Assembly: GCA_963724805.1 (NCBI GenBank) | Contig: CAVRWA010000011.1 | Coordinates: 310,001-374,000, forward strand | DNA length: 64,000 nt | Reading direction: 5' to 3' | Source: CAVQZA01 sp963724805 | GTDB lineage: Bacteria; Actinomycetota; Thermoleophilia; Gaiellales; Gaiellaceae | Shown here: positions 17,707-26,365 of the stretch, piece after piece | Numbering within the stretch: position 1 is the first letter of the stretch | Layout of the letters: each line of letters starts with the position of its first letter | The notes under the pieces: generated by a model | Told to the model about the DNA's origin: nothing | Databases searched by the model: none | Seen by the model: only the letters and a program-made list of their open reading frames with translations | Position numbers and translations under genes: made by a program

Positions 17707-18384
17707 ATGTCTCTGCGGGCTCTCCTGGCGGTTGGTCTGGCGTGCGGCGTCTTCGCGGCCGCGGCCGCCGCGCGCGTAGCCACGCCCCCGCCGGGCGCGA
17801 CCGCCCTCTGCAGGGACGGCACCTACAGCTTCTCCCAGACCCACTCCGGGACGTGCTCCCATCACGGCGGCGTCGCGCGGTGGCTGGACGGGACGGCAGC
17901 CTCGGCGCAGGCACCGACGCCGGGAGTGGTGAGCCTTGGCACGACCGTCCTGATCTCGCCCCGGACGAAGACGAGCCACTGCAGGCTCGGCCCGGGCCCC
18001 GACAGGGCGTGCTCTCCGGGTGCCTACTACAGCAAGCTCACGAAGGCCGTCATCTGCTCGTCGAGCTTCCACACGAGCACGATCAGGAACGTTCCCGAGA
18101 GCGAGAAGTTCGCGGTCGAGGCCGAGTACGGGATCAGGCCGGGCCACTACGGCGGCTCCCTGGAGATCGACCACATCGTCTCGCTCGAGCTGGGCGGCTC
18201 GAACGACATCGCGAACCTCTACCCGGAGAAGCTGAACGCAGGCCCGGGCTACAGGGTCAAGGACCGCCTCGAGAACAGGCTCCACGCCATGGTCTGCGCC
18301 GGCGCAATGACCCTCCGCGCCGCCCAGGTCGGGATCGCCACGAACTGGCAGGCGCTCTACAAGCGCGTCTTCGGCACGCAGTAG
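17707..18384 (+). CDS. Secreted DUF3761-plus-HNH-like protein
   Basis: 225 residues from ATG at 17707 (TTG at 17692 is in frame but less likely). A signal peptide at 1-23 is followed by a small Cys module CRDGTYSFSQTHSGTCSHHGG (about 35-55), typical of DUF3761. An HNH-like core then follows, LEIDHIVSLELGGSNDIANL near 155-174, with the DH pair, a later N, and conserved KDRLENRLHAMVC. It may be an exported nuclease; the C-rich module could target it to the wall. The catalytic set is plausible but not proven. Confidence 0.7.
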   Translation: MSLRALLAVGLACGVFAAAAAARVATPPPGATALCRDGTYSFSQTHSGTCSHHGGVARWLDGTAASAQAPTPGVVSLGTTVLISPRTKTSHCRLGPGPDRACSPGAYYSKLTKAVICSSSFHTSTIRNVPESEKFAVEAEYGIRPGHYGGSLEIDHIVSLELGGSNDIANLYPEKLNAGPGYRVKDRLENRLHAMVCAGAMTLRAAQVGIATNWQALYKRVFGTQ

Positions 18385-18699
18385 GCGCGGGGCCGGGGAC
18401 AAAGAGAGTCGAGTACCGACAGCGTAGGCTCTGGTAGTCCAAGGGCCTGTCTAGAGTTCCGAGCAGGTTGGCTGGCCCGAGGCTTCTCATAGATCGAAAG
18501 GTGCCACGCAACTCGGGCAGAAGGGGGCGGATGAGGTTTCTCGGAAAGTGCGATTGGCGATGTCCTGTCCAATCGTGGGTGTGTTCGTCTCAAGAAAGTA
18601 GTCGCCTTCGCCGATCGACGATTCAGGGCGTAGGTGGCTGATGCCAGTCAGTCCGTAAGCACGATCCGCGCCGTCCGGCGCCAGAACAGGAGAGAGAAA
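18385..18699. other. Gene-free region upstream of the SipW-type cluster
   Basis: No convincing ORF. The GC content is visibly lower than in neighbours. It probably carries the promoter and leader for the exported-protein operon starting at 18700. A stretch near 18497-18515 (CGAAAGGTGCCACGCAAC) faintly recalls a c-di-GMP-I riboswitch core, but the flanking helices do not form convincingly. Confidence 0.4.
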
Positions 18700-19152
18700 A
18701 TGACCAGAGGGAAGAAACGCGCGCTAGTCGCGGCCGTCGTGGCCGGGCTGGCGCTGATCGCGGCGATCGCCGGGTATGCGTACTGGACGACGACCGGCTC
18801 GGGCACCGGGTCGGCGGCGGCCGGTACCACCACCGCCGTCACGCTGCATGCGACCTTCACGGACGGGATCTACCCGGGAGGCACGAAGTCGGTGTCGTTC
18901 ACCGCGGATAGCACGAACCCCGGGAGTGTCCGGGTGGGGACGGTCCATCTCGCGAGCGTCACGTTCGACGCGGGCCATTCCGGTTGCTCCGCGGCGGACT
19001 TCACGATGCCGGACGTCGTGGAGAACACCGATGTCCCGAACGGCTCGGGCACGGCCCTTCCGAACAACGGCACGCTGACGTTCGCCGATACCGCCTCGAA
19101 CCAGGACGCCTGCAAGAACGCGACGATCACCCTCAACCTGACGAGCTCGTAG
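18700..19152 (+). CDS. SipW-type exported protein 1
   Basis: 150 residues, ATG at 18700 with AGGAGAGAG just upstream. The N-terminus TRGKKRALVAAVVAGLALI followed by AYWTTTGSG is the pattern of SipW-dependent signal peptides, cut after a small residue before Y/F-W-T. A beta-sandwich of about 110 residues follows with two Cys (SGCSAADF and NQDACKNATI), probably a disulfide. Related proteins include TasA/CalY-like fibre subunits, but similarity is only architectural. First gene of a four-gene run. Confidence 0.65.
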   Translation: MTRGKKRALVAAVVAGLALIAAIAGYAYWTTTGSGTGSAAAGTTTAVTLHATFTDGIYPGGTKSVSFTADSTNPGSVRVGTVHLASVTFDAGHSGCSAADFTMPDVVENTDVPNGSGTALPNNGTLTFADTASNQDACKNATITLNLTSS

Positions 19153-19184
19153 GCAGGGGAGGATCCCGCTAGGGACAGATCGCG

Positions 19185-19664
19185 ATGCGGATCCGCGGGC
19201 ACCGGCGCGCGGTGGTTGCCGTCGTGGCACTTGCCGCCGCCGTTCTTGCCGGTGGAGCAGCGGCCTTCTGGCTCGTGCTCGGTAACGGCTCCACCGGCAG
19301 CCAAGCCGGCACCGCTTCGGCGGTGACGCTCACCCCTGCCATGACGTCGACCCCGCTCTTTCCCGGCGCCACGGCCGACGTTGCCCTCTCGATCGTCAAC
19401 GGCAACCCGAGCCGCATCTTCGTCGGGTCGCTCTTGCTCGACACGGGCCAGGGCACGAACGGCTTCGCCGTCGACGCCGGCCACTCCGGCTGCAACCTCG
19501 CGGCTCTGGGGTACACGACCCAGACGAACGGCGGCTCCGGCTGGTCGGTTGCGGGGAGCTCCACGCTGCCCCTCGACCTGAGCGGTGCCGTCTCGCTGTC
19601 GACGTCGGCTGTCTCCGCCTGCCAGGGCGCGCAGCTCACTGTCTACCTCCAGGCCGGCCCATGA
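19185..19664 (+). CDS. SipW-type exported protein 2
   Basis: 159 residues, ATG at 19185. Basic start RIRGHRRAVV, hydrophobic core, then AAFWLVLGNGSTGS at the expected cleavage zone. The mature part has the same fold signature as its upstream neighbour: TP.FPGATADVALSIVNGN, DAGHSGC near 100 and a final SACQGAQLTVYL Cys. Probably a paralogue arisen by duplication. Its stop overlaps the next ATG (ATGA). Confidence 0.65.
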   Translation: MRIRGHRRAVVAVVALAAAVLAGGAAAFWLVLGNGSTGSQAGTASAVTLTPAMTSTPLFPGATADVALSIVNGNPSRIFVGSLLLDTGQGTNGFAVDAGHSGCNLAALGYTTQTNGGSGWSVAGSSTLPLDLSGAVSLSTSAVSACQGAQLTVYLQAGP

Positions 19665-20950
19665 ACCGGCACGCCTATCGCTTGCTGCAGGCCGTGGTGA
19701 TAGCCGCCTGTTTCGGCACGGCATGCGTTGCGGCGGCGCAGGGGCTCGGCGCGTTCGGAGACGGATCGGGGCCGCCCGAGCCGAGAATCACGGACGCACC
19801 GATGCGGCCGACGATCGCCACGAGCGCGACCTTCGGCTTCAGCGGGGCGGCAGCCACCTTCGAGTGCAGCATCGACAGTGCGGGGTACAGACCGTGCAAG
19901 AGCCCGGTCACGTACAACGGCCTCAAGCTCGGGGCACACGCGTTCAGGGTGCGCGGTCGCGACTCGTCGGGCAACACCGGTGATCCCGCCGAGTACACCT
20001 GGCGGATCGTCCGACCCGAGCAGACGTCGCTGCCTGCGGGGGTCGTGCCCCGGCCGGTGATGATCACGGTCCCGGTCAAGCCGTGGGTCTCGAGGACCGC
20101 CACGTTCGCCTGGGACAGACGGGGAGTGCCGTCGTCCCAGTGCTCGCTCGACGGCTCGAGGTGGACGAAGTGCGTCTCGCCGAAGACGTACGGCGGCCTG
20201 GCGCTCGGCAGGCACGTCTTCGGCGTGCGCGGTGTCAGAGGCTCTAAGCACAGCATCGTCAACGAGTTCCACTGGACGATCACACCCGGGTCGCCGCCCG
20301 CACCTCCGGTGCTCACCGGCGCGCCCGACTCGGACACGACCTCCACCGATGCGGTCTTCACGTTCGACGTCCCGCCGGGGATGGGGTCCGAGTGCTCGCT
20401 CGACGGGAGCGGTTGGCAGCCTTGCTCGAGCCCGGCGATCTACGTGGGCCTCGGCGCCGGGCAACACACCTTCTGCGTCCGCTCCGTCGGGCCGAACGGC
20501 ATCCCGAGCCCGCCGTCCTGCACGACGTGGTTCATCCACGGCTCCGACCAACCGGCCGCGGTGCCGCCCCCGGCCCCGCCGGCTCCGCCGTCGGGCACGT
20601 TCACGATCTCGGGTGACCAGCCGGGGCTACTCGCGCCGGGCCTCGGCGGCCCCGTTCCGGTCACGATCACGAACCCGCTCTCCTTCCCGCTCACGGTCAC
20701 GGACCTCGTGGTGACAGTGGCGGCCGGCAGCAGCCACCCCGGCTGCAACGGGGCCGCGAACCTCGGCGTGGCGCAGTCGAACATGGCAGGCGGTGCGGTC
20801 TCGGTCGTCGTCCCGGCCGCAGGTTCGGTGACCCTGCCCGCTCAGGGCGCGACCGCGCCGGTCGTGACGATGCTGAACCTCGGCTCGAGCCAGGACGACT
20901 GCAAGGGTGCGACCTTCACCCTCGACTACGCCGCGATGGGGACCGGATGA
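19661..20950 (+). CDS. Exported protein with three ECSIDxxxW/Y-type repeats and a SipW-family C-domain
   Basis: 429 residues, coupled to both neighbours by ATGA overlaps. After a signal sequence (1-27) come three about 90-residue repeats, each with a C-S-(I/L)-D-x-(S/A)-G-x-x-x-C core (FECSIDSAGYRPC, QCSLDGSRWTKC, ECSLDGSGWQPC), then a short Pro/Ala linker (about 305-318). The last about 110 residues (GDQPGLLAPGLGG to the end) resemble the preceding two proteins, including SSHPGCN and QDDCKGATF. It looks like a multi-domain surface subunit. Confidence 0.65.
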   Translation: MNRHAYRLLQAVVIAACFGTACVAAAQGLGAFGDGSGPPEPRITDAPMRPTIATSATFGFSGAAATFECSIDSAGYRPCKSPVTYNGLKLGAHAFRVRGRDSSGNTGDPAEYTWRIVRPEQTSLPAGVVPRPVMITVPVKPWVSRTATFAWDRRGVPSSQCSLDGSRWTKCVSPKTYGGLALGRHVFGVRGVRGSKHSIVNEFHWTITPGSPPAPPVLTGAPDSDTTSTDAVFTFDVPPGMGSECSLDGSGWQPCSSPAIYVGLGAGQHTFCVRSVGPNGIPSPPSCTTWFIHGSDQPAAVPPPAPPAPPSGTFTISGDQPGLLAPGLGGPVPVTITNPLSFPLTVTDLVVTVAAGSSHPGCNGAANLGVAQSNMAGGAVSVVVPAAGSVTLPAQGATAPVVTMLNLGSSQDDCKGATFTLDYAAMGTG

Positions 20951-23900
20951 GGCGGCGCTCGGTCCTGCTCGCCGTCGCCGTAGCTGCCGCCGGTGCGTAC
21001 TTCGCGCGCCACGAATCTCGGCGTCGAACGGTCGAGGACGGCACGGTCCCGAGGCCCGCCGACCCGGTCGCTCGTGAGGATGCCGTGCCGCGGGTCGAGC
21101 CGAACCGTCGCCCCAAGTCGAGGCGCCGCCTCGTCGTGCTTGCCGTCGTGATCGCGGTCGCCTGTGCCTGCGCCGCCGGCGCACTCGCGTACTGGACCTC
21201 CGGCTCGACCTCGGGCAGCAACGGCCGCAGTGACATCGGGTCGCTCGGAACCGGAGCGACACCGTCGGCGTCCCTCGTGGGGCGCACCGCGACCGTGAGC
21301 TGGGCCCAGACGATCGTCTCGGGGTCGCCGCTCGGCTCGCTCGCCTCGGGCGGCTACACGGTGCGCCGGTATGCCGTCAGCGCGCCCGGGACGCCGATCA
21401 CGCCCGGCGCGTCCTGCTCGGGCTCGATCACCGGCGCACCCGATCCTCTCTCGTGCTCGGAGTCGTCGCTCCCGACCGGGCGCTGGCTCTACACCGAGAC
21501 ACCGACCTACTACCTCTGGACGGGCGGTACGAGCTCCCAGAGCACGGCCGTGGCGGTGGCGCCCGATGCCCCGGTCTCGGTCACGCTGACGAACGGCGGC
21601 GGCACCGGGAACGCCTTCGTCAACGCGGCGAATGCCTCCTCGCTCTCGTTCGACGTCGTGCTGCCGGCGACCTCGCTCGCGAGCGACACCGTGCACCTGG
21701 CCGTCGGCGACGGGTCGTCGGCAGTCAGCGCCACGGCGGCCGGGATCGCGGGCGGCGGCACCCGGACGTTCACGGGCGTGAACGCCTCGACCCTCGCCGA
21801 CGGCACGCTCACGATCAGCGCCTGGGCGACGAGCTCGTACGGCGACGCGGGAGCGACGACTTCGATCACGCGCACCAAGGACACGGTGAGGCCGGCTCTC
21901 TCGACGATGGTCACGGGCGACACCGGCGGCACGACCGGCAAGCTCGACACCGTCACCGTCACGTTCTCGGAGACGCTCGCGGCGTATTCGGCGGGGACCG
22001 CGCCGTGGACGCTCGCGAACGTGCCGAGCGGGGGCTCCCTCTCCAGCGTCGGTGTTGCGGGGTCGACGGCGACCCTCACCGTGGCCGAGGGTGCAGGCGC
22101 GATCAACACCACCGTCGGCAGCTTCACGGTCGCGCTCGCGACGAACGCGAACGGCATCCGCGACCCCGCGGGCAACCTCTCCTTCTTCGCCGCCACGGCA
22201 CCGACCGACGGAATCGCGCCCGTGCGCACGGCGATGGTGATGAACGATGTGGACGGGGACGGGAAGGTCGATCAGGTCCTGGTCACGTTCAGCGAGACGC
22301 TCGCCTCCTCGACCAACACCGCGCAGTGGTCGCTCGCGAGCGTCCCGAGCGGGGGCACGCTGTCGAGCGTGTCGACGGCCGCTGCAGTCGCGACGCTGGC
22401 GATCGCCGAGGGCGCCGGTGCGGCAGACACCGCCGTCGGCAGCTTCACGCTGGCGCTCGCCACCAGCGCCACCGGCATCCGTGACGCCGCCGGCAACCAG
22501 TCCTCGTTCGCCGCCGCGGCGCCGACCGACGGCGCCAAGCCCGCCCTCGTGACGATGACGATGCTCGACGTCAACGCGAACGGCAAGGTCGACCGCGTGA
22601 CTGCGGTGTTCTCGGAGACGCTGGCGTCATACACGGCGGGGAACACGCCGTGGACGCTCGCGAACGTGCCGAGCGGCGGCACGCTCGCGAGCGTGGCGGT
22701 GGCCACGACGACCGCGACGCTGACGATCACCGAGGGCGGGGGTGCGGCGAACACGGCGGTGGGCAGCTTCACGGTCGCGCTTGCCACCAGTGCTACCGGT
22801 ATCCGTGACGCGGCCGCCAACCTCTCGAGCTTCGGCGCGACGGTGCCGGCGGACGGGGCGGCGCCGGTGCGGACGGCGATGGTGATGCAGGACGTGAACG
22901 CGAACGGCAAGGTCGACCAGGTCTCGGTGACGTTCAGTGAGGCGCTCGTCGCGTCGACGGATACGGCGCCGTGGACCATCGCGAACGTGCCGAGCGGCGG
23001 CACGCTGTCGAGCGTGTCGACCGCGGGCGCGGTGGCGACCCTGACGCTCAGCGAGGGCGCCGCTGCGGCAGATACGTCCCTCGGCAGCTTCACAGTGGCG
23101 CTCGCCACGAGCGCGACCGGGATCCGAGACGCGGCCGCCAACCTGTCGTCGTTCGCGGCGGCAGCGCCGACGGACGGCGCGAAGCCTGTGCTCGTGACGC
23201 TGACGATGCTGGACACCAACGCCAACGGCAAGGTCGATCGTGTGACCGCGGTGTTCTCGGAGACGCTGGCGTCGTATACGGCGGGGAACGCCCCGTGGAC
23301 GCTGGCGAACGTTCCGAGCGGGGGCACGCTCGCGAGCGTCGCTGTCGCAACGACGACCGCGACGCTGACGATCACAGAGGGTGCGGGTGCGGCTAACACT
23401 GCCGTGGGCACCTTCACGGTGGCGCTTGCGACGAGCGCGACCGGTATTCGTGATGCGGCCGGCAACCAGTCGAGCTTCGGGGCTACGGCGCCCGCGGACG
23501 GTGCGGCGCCGGTGCGCACGGCGATGGTGATGAACGACGCGAACGCGAACGGCAAGGTCGATCAGGTCCTGGTGACTTTCAGCGAGACGCTTGCCTCGTC
23601 GACCGACACGGCTCCGTGGACGCTCGCGAACGTGCCCAGCGGCGGCACGTTGTCGAGCGTGGCGACCGCGGGCGCAGTCGCGACCCTGACCATCGCCGAG
23701 GGCGGGGGCGCGGCGAACACCGCCGTCGGAACCTTCACGGTTGCCCTCGCAGCGAGCGCGACCGGTATCCGCGACGCCGCGGGCAACCAGTCCTCGTTCA
23801 CGGCCGTCGGTCCGAGCGACGGCGCCAAGCCCATTCTCGTCACCCTGACGATGCTCGACAACAACACGAACGGCAAGGTCGACCGCGTCACCGCGGTGTT

Positions 23901-24594
23901 CTCGGAGACGCTGGCTGCGTCGACCGCCACGGCGCCGTGGACGCTGGCCAACACCCCCAGCGGGGGCACGCTCCTGAGCGTCGCGGTCGCCACGACGACC
24001 GCAACGCTGACGCTCACCGAGGGTGCGGGCGCGGCGAACACCGCCGTCGGCAGCTTCACGGTCGCGCTGGCTACGAGTGCCACCGGGATCCGCGACGCCG
24101 CCGGCAACCAGTCGAGCTTCGCGGCAACGTCGCCGCTCGACGGGGCGGCGCCGGTACCGATCACGATCGCGACCTCGGTCCCCGGTACGACCGCTGGAAT
24201 GATGCAGGCCGGCGACGCGCTCGCGATCACGTTCAGCGAGGCGATCCTGGCGTCGAGCGTTCCGGGCACGACCACGATCACCGAGACGGATCCGACAGGC
24301 GGCGGCAACGACACGCTGACGATCACGAGCCTGACGAACGGCGCACGCGCGCTCGGCGCCAACAACTACGTGAACGTGAACAACACGAGCGCGTCGTTCG
24401 GAGCGAGCACGCTCGGGGTCGCAGGCGCCACGGTGACCGCGACCGTGGCCGGCGCCTGCACGGGAACCTGCGGCGCCAATCTCACCGCCGGCCAGGGCGC
24501 GTTCGTCTTCGCCCCGGCTGCGACGATCACCGACGCCGCCGGCAACGCCGCAACAGGCGCGCTCACGACGGCGGGGACCTTCCGCGTGTTCTAG
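20947..24594 (+). CDS. 1215-residue repeat surface protein with bacterial Ig-like tandem repeats
   Basis: Two hydrophobic stretches lie at the N-terminus: one at 2-18, the second at about 60-85 ending ALAYWTSGST, which is again a SipW-type signal. The ATG at 20947 overlaps the upstream stop, so the long N-terminus is probably real. Residues about 315-1065 consist of seven repeats of about 107 residues, each with DxxxNGKVDxV, VxFSETLA, PSGGTL and NxAxGxxxVALATxAxGIRD; they resemble SbsA/Big-type domains of adhesins. The last 150 residues are a different beta domain with one Cys pair (CTGTC). No LPXTG or C-terminal anchor. Confidence 0.75.
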   Translation: MRRRSVLLAVAVAAAGAYFARHESRRRTVEDGTVPRPADPVAREDAVPRVEPNRRPKSRRRLVVLAVVIAVACACAAGALAYWTSGSTSGSNGRSDIGSLGTGATPSASLVGRTATVSWAQTIVSGSPLGSLASGGYTVRRYAVSAPGTPITPGASCSGSITGAPDPLSCSESSLPTGRWLYTETPTYYLWTGGTSSQSTAVAVAPDAPVSVTLTNGGGTGNAFVNAANASSLSFDVVLPATSLASDTVHLAVGDGSSAVSATAAGIAGGGTRTFTGVNASTLADGTLTISAWATSSYGDAGATTSITRTKDTVRPALSTMVTGDTGGTTGKLDTVTVTFSETLAAYSAGTAPWTLANVPSGGSLSSVGVAGSTATLTVAEGAGAINTTVGSFTVALATNANGIRDPAGNLSFFAATAPTDGIAPVRTAMVMNDVDGDGKVDQVLVTFSETLASSTNTAQWSLASVPSGGTLSSVSTAAAVATLAIAEGAGAADTAVGSFTLALATSATGIRDAAGNQSSFAAAAPTDGAKPALVTMTMLDVNANGKVDRVTAVFSETLASYTAGNTPWTLANVPSGGTLASVAVATTTATLTITEGGGAANTAVGSFTVALATSATGIRDAAANLSSFGATVPADGAAPVRTAMVMQDVNANGKVDQVSVTFSEALVASTDTAPWTIANVPSGGTLSSVSTAGAVATLTLSEGAAAADTSLGSFTVALATSATGIRDAAANLSSFAAAAPTDGAKPVLVTLTMLDTNANGKVDRVTAVFSETLASYTAGNAPWTLANVPSGGTLASVAVATTTATLTITEGAGAANTAVGTFTVALATSATGIRDAAGNQSSFGATAPADGAAPVRTAMVMNDANANGKVDQVLVTFSETLASSTDTAPWTLANVPSGGTLSSVATAGAVATLTIAEGGGAANTAVGTFTVALAASATGIRDAAGNQSSFTAVGPSDGAKPILVTLTMLDNNTNGKVDRVTAVFSETLAASTATAPWTLANTPSGGTLLSVAVATTTATLTLTEGAGAANTAVGSFTVALATSATGIRDAAGNQSSFAATSPLDGAAPVPITIATSVPGTTAGMMQAGDALAITFSEAILASSVPGTTTITETDPTGGGNDTLTITSLTNGARALGANNYVNVNNTSASFGASTLGVAGATVTATVAGACTGTCGANLTAGQGAFVFAPAATITDAAGNAATGALTTAGTFRVF
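21895..24140 (+). repeat. Seven in-frame tandem repeats of about 320 bp within the surface protein
   Basis: Repeat starts can be followed by the NGKVD-type codons near 21945, 22262, 22583, 22904, 23229, 23552 and 23872. Units 2, 4 and 6 begin APVRTAMVM and read VDQV; units 3, 5 and 7 begin AKP..VTxTMLD and read VDRVTAVFSETLA. The array therefore grew partly by duplication of a two-unit block of about 645 bp. The first unit is the most diverged. Confidence 0.75.
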
Positions 24595-24640
24595 CCGGAC
24601 GCTCAAGATCATCGTCCGCGTTGCCGAAGGTACTTCGAGC

Positions 24641-24925
24641 GTGGGTGCGATTGAACAACCTCGGCGTCTACTGGGTCAGATTCTGATCGAGATGTGCCTG
24701 ATCTCGGACCGGCAACTGGAGGAGGCGCTCGAGGAGCAGCACGCGACGGGACAGTTCCTGGGTGAGATCCTGATCGCCCGCGGTTGGGTCGCTCGGACCG
24801 CAATTCGGGACGCGCTCGCCGTACAGCGAAACCTGTTGGTCGAGCCCGAGCCCGGCCTTGGCGGCGGACTCAGGACGCTCGAGACAGAGGCTACGTCGGT
24901 CTGGGCTCGACAGCGTCGCGTCTAG
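24641..24925 (+). CDS. Small stand-alone MshEN-domain protein
   Basis: 94 residues from GTG at 24641. Almost the whole protein is one MshEN-like pair: RLLGQILIEMCLISDRQLEE.. (about 8-28) and GQFLGEILIARGWVARTAIRDALAVQ (about 36-61). In the first half-motif the usual GL pair is CL, so nucleotide binding may be weakened. It lies between the surface-protein cluster and the GGDEF-EAL operon and is a candidate c-di-GMP-linked adaptor. Confidence 0.65.
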   Translation: MGAIEQPRRLLGQILIEMCLISDRQLEEALEEQHATGQFLGEILIARGWVARTAIRDALAVQRNLLVEPEPGLGGGLRTLETEATSVWARQRRV

Positions 24926-25055
24926 TTCGGTCGCTTCGCAGTCAGGGAGTCCCGCTGAGCGGCGGGTGTCTGACGGTCATCCAACCGCCCTGGCCGGCTG
25001 GAAGCGCGAGCAAAGAGGGCTAAAGGTTAGAGCCCGTCGCGCCGATGTCGTCACG

Positions 25056-26348
25056 GTGACTGCGCGCGCATCGATCGGCCGCCAGGCCGCGTCGGCTACC
25101 CCTGCATGGATCGACAGGTGGCTCGCCGCGTGCCATGACCTTGCCGAGCTGGAGCGCTCGAACCCGATGACGGACGCCGTGATCGAGGAGCTCGATGGGC
25201 GAATGATCCGTGTCGGCGACCAGTGGCTGGCCGATTTTGCGTCGTGCAACTACCTGGGATTCGATCTCGAGCGCCAGATCATCGATGCCATTCCGGCTTT
25301 TCTGGACGAATGGGGGACGCACCCGAGCTGGTCGCGTCTCCTTGGCAGCCCCGTCCTCTACACGCGCATCGAGGAACGACTTGCCGAGTTGCTCGGTGCG
25401 GAAGACACGCTCGTGCTCCCGACGATCACCCTGATCCACATGTCCGTGATCCCTGTCCTCGCGGGCTCCGGAACGATCTTTGTCGAGTCACGTGCGCACA
25501 AGACGATCTACGAGGGCTGCCAGTTCGCCGCAGCGCGCGGCGCAACAGTGAAGCGGTTCGCTTTCGAGGATCCGGCCGACTTGGAGCGCCTGCTCAAGGA
25601 GCACGGCCCCTCGCCACGCCTCGTCTGCGTCGACGGAGTGAACAGCATGACGGGCAACGCCATCGATTTGGTCGCCTTCGCCAGACTCGCTCGTGAGTAC
25701 GACGCGCTTCTGTACGTGGACGACGCTCACGGCTTCGGGATCATCGGCGAGCGAAGTGACGACGAGCTCTGCGCGTACGGGAACCGCGGGAACAGCATCG
25801 TGCGCTATTCCGGCGAGACATATGAGAACGTCATTCTCGTCTCGGGGCTGTCGAAGGCATACTCGTCGCTGGCCGCGTTTCTGACCTGCCCGCCTGAGCT
25901 GAAGCGGCTTCTGAAGACGGCGGCCCCGCCGTACCTCTACTCCGGGCCTTCTCCTATCGCCTCCCTAGCGACCGTCCTCGCGGGCCTGGACTTGAATGAG
26001 CAGCGCGGCGACGCGATCCGAGCAGGTCTCTGGCGGAAGACCACAACGGTGCTCGATTGTCTGGACCGCCTCGGTGTGCACACGCCGAACCGATCCGGAT
26101 TTCCGATCATCGAGGTCCCGCTCGCGCGTCACGGGGATATCGACGCAGTCGGTCGATACCTGTTCCGCAACGGCGTCTACGTAACGCTCGCGGCGTATCC
26201 CCTCGTGCCCAGGGACGAGGTCGGATTTCGAGTTCAGGTCACCGCCGCGAACAGCGACGCGGAGATCGAGCTGCTCGTCGATGTCCTCGGTCGCCTCACG
26301 GACGAGTTCGATCTCCAACCCGCCCGTAACTCGAGGAAAGTGGCCTGA
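25056..26348 (+). CDS. Alpha-oxoamine synthase family PLP enzyme (AONS/KBL/SPT-like)
   Basis: 430 residues from GTG at 25056, the only in-frame start near the domain edge. Fold type I PLP enzyme condensing an amino acid with an acyl-CoA. The family core is visible: FASCNYLGFD near 66, WGTHPSWSRLLGS near 92, DDAHGFGIIGE near 224 (Asp-Ala-His binds PLP) and SGLSKAYSS near 265 with the Schiff-base Lys. Unlike BioF it has no biotin genes beside it; it heads a likely operon with a GGDEF-EAL protein and an exporter. A CqsA-like signal synthase or sphingoid-like lipid enzyme are alternatives to AONS. Confidence 0.8.
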   Translation: MTARASIGRQAASATPAWIDRWLAACHDLAELERSNPMTDAVIEELDGRMIRVGDQWLADFASCNYLGFDLERQIIDAIPAFLDEWGTHPSWSRLLGSPVLYTRIEERLAELLGAEDTLVLPTITLIHMSVIPVLAGSGTIFVESRAHKTIYEGCQFAAARGATVKRFAFEDPADLERLLKEHGPSPRLVCVDGVNSMTGNAIDLVAFARLAREYDALLYVDDAHGFGIIGERSDDELCAYGNRGNSIVRYSGETYENVILVSGLSKAYSSLAAFLTCPPELKRLLKTAAPPYLYSGPSPIASLATVLAGLDLNEQRGDAIRAGLWRKTTTVLDCLDRLGVHTPNRSGFPIIEVPLARHGDIDAVGRYLFRNGVYVTLAAYPLVPRDEVGFRVQVTAANSDAEIELLVDVLGRLTDEFDLQPARNSRKVA

Positions 26349-26365
26349 CCGCCCTGGCGCGTACG

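Noticed and set aside
18480..18560. Possible c-di-GMP-I (GEMM) riboswitch upstream of the SipW-type cluster
   Set aside because: Only a GAAA-loop-like and ACGCAA-like fragment matches; the paired helices around it do not form, so it is not called.
21895..24140. CRISPR array
   Set aside because: The repeats are about 320 bp, in frame and protein-coding; no short direct repeats with unique spacers occur anywhere in the window.
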